Shown here piece after piece: positions 6,798-11,735 of a stretch of 11,735 nucleotides of DNA. The stretch covers positions 1 through 11,735 of the forward strand of contig JBBDIO010000275.1 in NCBI GenBank assembly GCA_040880365.1. The letters run 5' to 3'. The notes under the pieces are model-generated. The model saw only the letters and a list, made by a program, of their open reading frames with translations. It did not search any database and was not told the DNA's origin. Source of the stretch: JBBDIO01 sp040880365. GTDB taxonomy: Bacteria > Chloroflexota > Anaerolineae > Caldilineales > Caldilineaceae. The position numbers and the translations under genes were made by a program. Positions within the stretch are counted from its first letter, which is position 1; every line of letters begins with the position of its first letter.

Positions 6798-8072
6798 TCA
6801 GCCCTGGTCCAACCGGGTGATCGACGCGCCGGGACCAGGCTGGGTGGTATAGACTTCGGGCCAGATCTGGGCAGATTTGGGATACTGTGCATAAATCGCA
6901 TCGGCAACCGCCTGTTCCTGGCCGGGTTGCACCAACGCCACGGCACAGCCGCCAAACCCCGCGCCGGTGAGCCTTGCGCCAAAACAGCCGGGGGCGTTGA
7001 GCATCGCTTCGACCATAGCATCCAGCGCCGGGCTGCTTACTGCATAGTCATCGCGCAGGCTGGCGTGGCTGCGTTCCATATAAAGCCCTACCGAGACCAT
7101 ATCGCCCCGCTGCAAGGCCGCCACCGTTTTGTGCACGCGTTCATTCTCGGTGACGACATGGCGACAGCGTTGATAGATCAGTTCGGGGAGATCGCTCTGG
7201 TGGGCCTCCAGTTCTTCCCAGGAGACATCGCGCAACGCGCGCACTTCGTGGCCGCGCGGCATGACCTTCTGGAGAATCGCCACGCCCTCTTCACACTGCC
7301 GGCGGCGTTCGTTATAGGCGCTGCCTGCCAGCGAGCGGCTGGCTTTGGTGTTGCCGATCACCAGCGCGGCCTTGGTGGGGAAGGGAATCAGTTCATATTC
7401 CAGGCTGCGGCAATCGATGAGCAGGGCATGGGATTTTTGCGCCAATACGCTGATAAATTGATCCATGATGCCACAGTTGACGCCCACAAACTGGTTTTCG
7501 GCGCGCTGGGCGGCTTTGGCAAGGGCCACATTCTCCAGCGCATCGTCCAGCCCCGCCGCGGCCAAAAGCGCCTTGGCGACCGCGACTTCCAGCGCGGCCG
7601 ACGAGCTTAGACCGCTGCCGCGGGGCACATTGCCGCTGATCACGGCATCCATACCACGCAGGCGCAAACCTGCTTCCTGCAAGCTCCACGCCATGCCCTG
7701 CACATAGTTGCTCCACAGCAAACGCCGATTGAATTCGGGCTGCGACAGTTTGAACGCGAACCACTCGCCATATTCCAGCGAATAGGTGCGCACAGTGTCA
7801 TCGTCGCGCGGACGCAACGCCACCCGAATATCCCGATGCAGCGCGACGGGCAGCACGAAGCCGTCGTTGTAGTCGGTATGTTCGCCGATGAGGTTCACGC
7901 GCCCTGGGGCCGCGGCCAGATGGGTGGGCGCGCCGTCAAAATGGCGGTGAAAGGCCTCAATCACATTCTGGGTGCGGGTCTCTGCCGCGGGCGTCTCTAG
8001 CGGGCGCGGCCAGATTTCTCCGGCTGGCGGGCCGGGTGTGGGTGAATCCGGTATGTTCAAATCTTTGCTCAT
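6798..8072 (-). CDS. galK: Galactokinase
   Basis: Galactokinase (EC 2.7.1.6) phosphorylates galactose at C1 with ATP, the first committed step of the Leloir pathway, in the cytoplasm. The 424 residues carry all GHMP-kinase landmarks. The galactokinase signature is GRVNLIGEHTDYNDG (57-71) with Arg58, Glu64, His65 and Asp67. The ATP-binding motif GNVPRGSGLSSSAA is at 147-160. Asp204 in CGIMDQFIS is the likely catalytic base, and the third motif LTGAGFGGC is at 368-376. A Pro-rich N-terminal extension of about 30 residues makes it slightly longer than the usual 380-390. No galT, galE or sugar transporter is in the window; the neighbours are a dehydrogenase 126 bp upstream and an acetyltransferase downstream. 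It seems to have its own promoter. The ATG has only a distant GGAAG (15 nt away). Confidence 0.96.
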   Translation of the reverse strand: MSKDLNIPDSPTPGPPAGEIWPRPLETPAAETRTQNVIEAFHRHFDGAPTHLAAAPGRVNLIGEHTDYNDGFVLPVALHRDIRVALRPRDDDTVRTYSLEYGEWFAFKLSQPEFNRRLLWSNYVQGMAWSLQEAGLRLRGMDAVISGNVPRGSGLSSSAALEVAVAKALLAAAGLDDALENVALAKAAQRAENQFVGVNCGIMDQFISVLAQKSHALLIDCRSLEYELIPFPTKAALVIGNTKASRSLAGSAYNERRRQCEEGVAILQKVMPRGHEVRALRDVSWEELEAHQSDLPELIYQRCRHVVTENERVHKTVAALQRGDMVSVGLYMERSHASLRDDYAVSSPALDAMVEAMLNAPGCFGARLTGAGFGGCAVALVQPGQEQAVADAIYAQYPKSAQIWPEVYTTQPGPGASITRLDQG

Positions 8073-8096
8073 AATTTGCGTATACAGCTTCCAGAT

Positions 8097-8121
8097 GGTT
8101 TAACGAAACGGTTTAACGAAA
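8097..8121 (-). promoter_or_regulatory. Duplicated motif and possible operator in the galK leader
   Basis: GGTTTAACGAAA occurs exactly twice (8097-8108 and 8110-8121, period 13) between the galK promoter and its start codon. Where the copies join, AAAC-G-GTTT (8106-8114) is an odd-centred palindrome resembling the core of LacI/GalR-family operators. The position downstream of the promoter would suit a repressor roadblock. No regulator gene is in the window, so the operator reading is speculative; the repeat itself is certain. Confidence 0.45.
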
Positions 8122-8152
8122 TCTTCGATGCGACTTGCCGGTGTTATTCAGG

Positions 8153-8182
8153 AGTATACCAAAAACGGGCCGACTGTGTCCC
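8153..8182 (-). promoter_or_regulatory. Extended -10 promoter for galK
   Basis: On the minus strand TGG-TATACT (8161-8153) matches the extended -10 form TGnTATAAT with one mismatch. GGGACA (8182-8177) lies 18 bp upstream as a weak -35. The transcription start would be near 8146, leaving a leader of about 74 nt that contains the duplicated GGTTTAACGAAA motif. It resembles the promoter in front of the CapA-like gene (TGC-TATACT). Confidence 0.45.
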
Positions 8183-8198
8183 GCGTGTGTGCAGCGGA

Positions 8199-8972
8199 TT
8201 ATCCTGCCGTCCAGCCCAGATCAATCGACCAGGTCGCGCCCGTCACTGCGCCGGCCTCTTCGGAACAGAGGAACGCCACCACGGCGGCGACTTCATCCGG
8301 TTCGACCAGCCGCTTTATCGCTGCGGGGGCCAGCATCACCTCTTCAATCACCTGATCGGGCGTCAACCCGCGAATTTGCGCCTGGTCGGCGATCTGATGC
8401 TCAACCAGCGGCGTGCGCACATAGGCAGGCAACACCGCATTCACCGTGATGCCAAACTCGCCGCCCTCGCGCGCGCAGGTACGAGTCAATCCCAGCAGCC
8501 CGTGTTTGGCCGAAATATAGCCTGCCTTGAAGGGCGAAGCCACTACGCTGTGAATGGAACCCATATGCACAATGCGCCCCCAGCCCTGAGCTTTCATGGC
8601 GGGCCACAGATAGCGGGTCAGCAAAAATGGCGCAGTAAGCATCACCGCCAGCATGTGATCCCACACATCTTCGGGAAATTCATCAATGGCGGCAATGTGT
8701 TGATAGCCTGCATTGTTGACCAGAATATCGACCGTGCCCGCCTGGACCAGCACCTGTTGCGCCGCAGCGCGACAATCGGCGCGCACGGCCAGATCCGCTG
8801 CCACAAAGTGTGCGCCCAATTCCTGGGCAACCTGCTCGCCGCCGTGGATATCGCGATCTACCAGATAGACCGTATGCCCGCCTGCCACCAGTTTCTGGGC
8901 AACGGCCTTGCCAATCCCGCTCGCGCCGCCTGTGACTAGCGCGGTGCGCGCTGTTGTCGAGTGTAACGTCAT
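8199..8972 (-). CDS. bdhA: 3-hydroxybutyrate dehydrogenase (SDR family)
   Basis: This 257-residue classical short-chain dehydrogenase most resembles D-3-hydroxybutyrate dehydrogenase (EC 1.1.1.30), which interconverts 3-hydroxybutyrate and acetoacetate with NAD in polyhydroxybutyrate or ketone-body metabolism. The cofactor motif is TGGASGIG (14-21), with Asp39 indicating NAD rather than NADP. NNAG is at 86-89. The catalytic set is Ser139, Tyr152 and Lys156. Residues known to bind the substrate carboxylate in the Pseudomonas fragi enzyme have counterparts here: Gln91, His141, Lys149 and Gln193. The tryptophan of the PGWVRTPLV segment is Tyr184 here (PAYVRTPLV). The C-terminus ends in GWTAG, as in the family. 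A GAGG Shine-Dalgarno (8986-8983) lies 10 nt before the ATG. It is transcribed divergently from the CapA-like gene; galK follows after 126 bp. Confidence 0.88.
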   Translation of the reverse strand: MTLHSTTARTALVTGGASGIGKAVAQKLVAGGHTVYLVDRDIHGGEQVAQELGAHFVAADLAVRADCRAAAQQVLVQAGTVDILVNNAGYQHIAAIDEFPEDVWDHMLAVMLTAPFLLTRYLWPAMKAQGWGRIVHMGSIHSVVASPFKAGYISAKHGLLGLTRTCAREGGEFGITVNAVLPAYVRTPLVEHQIADQAQIRGLTPDQVIEEVMLAPAAIKRLVEPDEVAAVVAFLCSEEAGAVTGATWSIDLGWTAG

Positions 8973-8989
8973 AAAGCCAGAGCCTCAGT

Positions 8990-9019
8990 GTACTGTGATG
9001 ATTTGTACTGTGATGATTT
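8990..9019. repeat. Perfect tandem duplication of 15 bp
   Basis: GTACTGTGATGATTT is present twice without any spacer or mismatch (8990-9004 and 9005-9019), just upstream of the Shine-Dalgarno of the dehydrogenase gene. GTGTCGT then recurs at 9020-9026 and 9033-9039. Two perfect copies suggest a recent duplication, or a doubled regulatory site. Confidence 0.85.
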
Positions 9020-9059
9020 GTGTCGTGCAGGTGTGTCGTCTTAATATGCCGGTCGGGTG

Positions 9060-9081
9060 ATGGGCGGCGTATGGGCAGCCT
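9060..9081. repeat. Degenerate 11-bp duplication
   Basis: ATGGGCGGCGT (9060-9070) is followed directly by ATGGGCAGCCT (9071-9081), two mismatches, and then by a partial third copy ATGGCAG. It lies in the middle of the divergent intergenic region. Confidence 0.45.
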
Positions 9082-9124
9082 ATGGCAGTAGAAACAGCTC
9101 TGTGCATGATTCTACTCGTTCCGT

Positions 9125-9142
9125 CGGGTTGGGCAAAACCCG
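9125..9142. other. Hairpin upstream of the CapA-like gene's promoter
   Basis: CGGGTT and AACCCG form a perfect 6-bp stem with a 6-nt loop, about 27 bp upstream of the predicted -10 box. No T-tract follows on either strand, so it is not a typical terminator; it could be a protein-binding dyad. Confidence 0.35.
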
Positions 9143-9168
9143 CAAAACTTTCGCCCCCCATGTGGCTC

Positions 9169-9177
9169 TGCTATACT
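9169..9177 (+). promoter_or_regulatory. Extended -10 promoter of the CapA-like/Rieske-like gene pair
   Basis: TGC-TATACT fits the extended -10 pattern TGnTATAAT with one mismatch; no good -35 is present, as is usual for extended -10 promoters. Transcription would start near 9184 and read through the 14-bp duplication before the first ATG. Confidence 0.5.
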
Positions 9178-9221
9178 CGGATAATACGCAACTATGATCG
9201 ATCCTGTTCACGCCTTTTTTC

Positions 9222-9251
9222 CACTGCTGCGAATACACTGCTGCGAATACA
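9222..9251. repeat. Perfect tandem duplication of 14 bp in the leader
   Basis: CACTGCTGCGAATA is repeated exactly (9222-9235 and 9236-9249), and the first two bases recur again (9250-9251). It lies in the expected 5' leader, 6 bp before the outer ATG of the CapA-like gene. Confidence 0.85.
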
Positions 9252-9257
9252 GAGTGT

Positions 9258-10997
<1,740 letters not shown>

Positions 10998-11033
10998 CAG
11001 ATAGTAGAGGTCGTTCCAACTACAGAAAGAACT

Positions 11034-11040
11034 GAGGAAG
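11034..11040 (+). promoter_or_regulatory. Ribosome binding site of the Rieske-like gene
   Basis: GAGGAAG lies four bases before the ATG at 11045. It fixes the start and, with the 47-bp gap to the previous stop, supports one transcript for both genes. Confidence 0.7.
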
Positions 11041-11044
11041 ACCC

Positions 11045-11677
11045 ATGCTTGCGAATCCATCGGCTTCTGCTTCAGATGAATTAGCGCCCCATGCCCGTAT
11101 CCGTGAAAATCTGATCTATCTGCTCCTGTTTGCGCTGCTGCTGTTGGGCGGTCTGGGCGGCTGGCTGGCGTTTCGCTATACTCTGCCGCTGGATTCGCCC
11201 TGGCTGGAGATTGGCGTGCGAGAACGCTATCCACCGCGCGCCGAACCCTATCTCATTACACAAGACCGCACAGCCTTCTATCTCTACAACGACGGCACGC
11301 AACTCTTTGCCGTGGATCTGCGGACACATGTGCCGCCCATGCGCATGGCGTGCTTTGTCATCTGGGATGATGCGCAGGTCTTAATCGATCCTTGCTATGG
11401 CACACGCTTTTCGGCCTATGGTGACTATCTGTTTTATGGGCCGCCCCCGTTGCGCGGCCTGGATCGTTACCCCGTGCGGGTGACGGAAAACGACGTGATT
11501 CAAGTCTCCGAACAGCCTACCTTGCAGGCCCGCAGCCCTGAACAGGTTGCGAAACTCTGCCATCTGACGGTCCATTCCGCGCTCTCGGCAGGACTGCCCA
11601 CGACTCTGTGGAACTCGATTCCCTACAATTGTGATTTTCGCGCAGTCGCCTATGCGGATGTGGCGACTATCGATTAA
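11045..11677 (+). CDS. Membrane-anchored Rieske-fold protein without cluster ligands
   Basis: The 210-residue protein has one membrane segment (about 23-43, LIYLLLFALLLLGGLGGWLAF) and a mostly extracytoplasmic remainder, the layout of Rieske subunits of bc-type complexes. Residues 75-155 follow the Rieske cluster-domain framework closely: FYLYNDGTQLFAVDLR, then C103..W107, then DPCYGTRFSAYGDYLFYGPP, then LRGLDRYPVRV and VIQV. In normal Rieske proteins box 1 is CxHxxC and box 2 is CxCH. Here the four cluster-binding positions read Pro98, Arg100, Asp115 and Tyr118, while both disulfide cysteines remain as Cys103 and Cys117. A [2Fe-2S] cluster is therefore unlikely and electron transfer improbable. 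A C-terminal extension (156-210) carries Cys172 and Cys196, perhaps a second disulfide. The gene follows the CapA-like lipoprotein gene by 47 bp. The fold assignment is by pattern recognition only; the function is unknown. Confidence 0.75.
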   Translation: MLANPSASASDELAPHARIRENLIYLLLFALLLLGGLGGWLAFRYTLPLDSPWLEIGVRERYPPRAEPYLITQDRTAFYLYNDGTQLFAVDLRTHVPPMRMACFVIWDDAQVLIDPCYGTRFSAYGDYLFYGPPPLRGLDRYPVRVTENDVIQVSEQPTLQARSPEQVAKLCHLTVHSALSAGLPTTLWNSIPYNCDFRAVAYADVATID

Positions 11678-11699
11678 GACCGAACAAGTGGTCGGTTTT
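11676..11699 (+). terminator. Possible terminator after the Rieske-like gene
   Basis: AAGACCGA pairs with TCGGTTTT around the loop ACAAGTGG (8 bp including one G-T pair). The stem begins in the stop codon, and the short T-run is part of the stem rather than a long tail, so termination may be weak. Confidence 0.4.
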
Positions 11700-11715
11700 C
11701 CCCACTCTCCCCACT
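11700..11715. repeat. Short direct duplication after the last gene
   Basis: CCCCACT occurs at 11700-11706 and 11709-11715 (period 9). It is short, and listed mainly because it fits the pattern of intergenic duplications. Confidence 0.35.
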
Positions 11716-11735
11716 ACTACCAGACTTATCCACTG

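Noticed and set aside
6738..7610. Plus-strand open frame antisense to galK
   Set aside because: The galactokinase motifs on the other strand are decisive; the antisense product is unrecognisable.
8076..8939. Plus-strand open frame antisense to the 3-hydroxybutyrate dehydrogenase gene
   Set aside because: It is opposite a complete SDR gene with all catalytic residues; no domain is seen in the antisense translation.

Overview
The window looks like chromosomal DNA from a GC-rich draft genome or metagenome-assembled genome of the phylum Chloroflexota, probably an Anaerolineae or Caldilineae relative. I infer this from the style of the proteins: a SpoIIIAA-like ATPase with an R3H tail, the tmk-darA pair, a divergent CapA-like lipoprotein and an anchored Rieske-fold protein. 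No database search was possible. A 100-base run of N (5271-5370) marks a scaffold gap. No rRNA, tRNA, CRISPR array, transposase or phage gene is visible.

Left part, 1-1792, plus strand: the 3' end of a PolB-type 3'-5' exonuclease gene, then a complete enolase-superfamily (mandelate racemase type) enzyme. Convergent to these, 1820-4824 on the minus strand is a housekeeping cluster in the order R3H/SpoIIIAA-like ATPase, thymidylate kinase (tmk), PII-like cyclic-di-AMP receptor (darA). The tmk-darA order is the one known from Bacillus.

Middle part, 4825-8972, all minus strand: 3-hydroxybutyrate dehydrogenase, then galactokinase, then a two-part GNAT-like acetyltransferase whose 3' end runs into the assembly gap. 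The acetyltransferase has a good promoter, a leader of about 150 nt with a predicted pseudoknot close to the ribosome binding site, and a clear Shine-Dalgarno. Galactokinase has an extended -10 promoter and a duplicated, partly palindromic motif between promoter and start.

Right part, 8973-11735: a divergent promoter region, then two plus-strand genes that probably form one transcript. The first encodes an exported lipoprotein with a solute-binding-like half and a CapA-like half. The second encodes a membrane-anchored protein with an unmistakable Rieske-type framework. In both proteins most or all residues that would bind metal appear to be replaced: the CapA half lacks several expected metallophosphatase ligands, and the Rieske protein has lost all four [2Fe-2S] ligands while keeping the two disulfide cysteines. 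This neighbouring pair of apparently metal-free surface proteins is the most unusual content here.

A second theme is that most intergenic gaps carry a short two-copy direct duplication (units about 9-16 bp, different sequence at each site), sometimes lying across a stop codon or between promoter and start codon. This suggests a local duplication process, and one such repeat borders the assembly gap.
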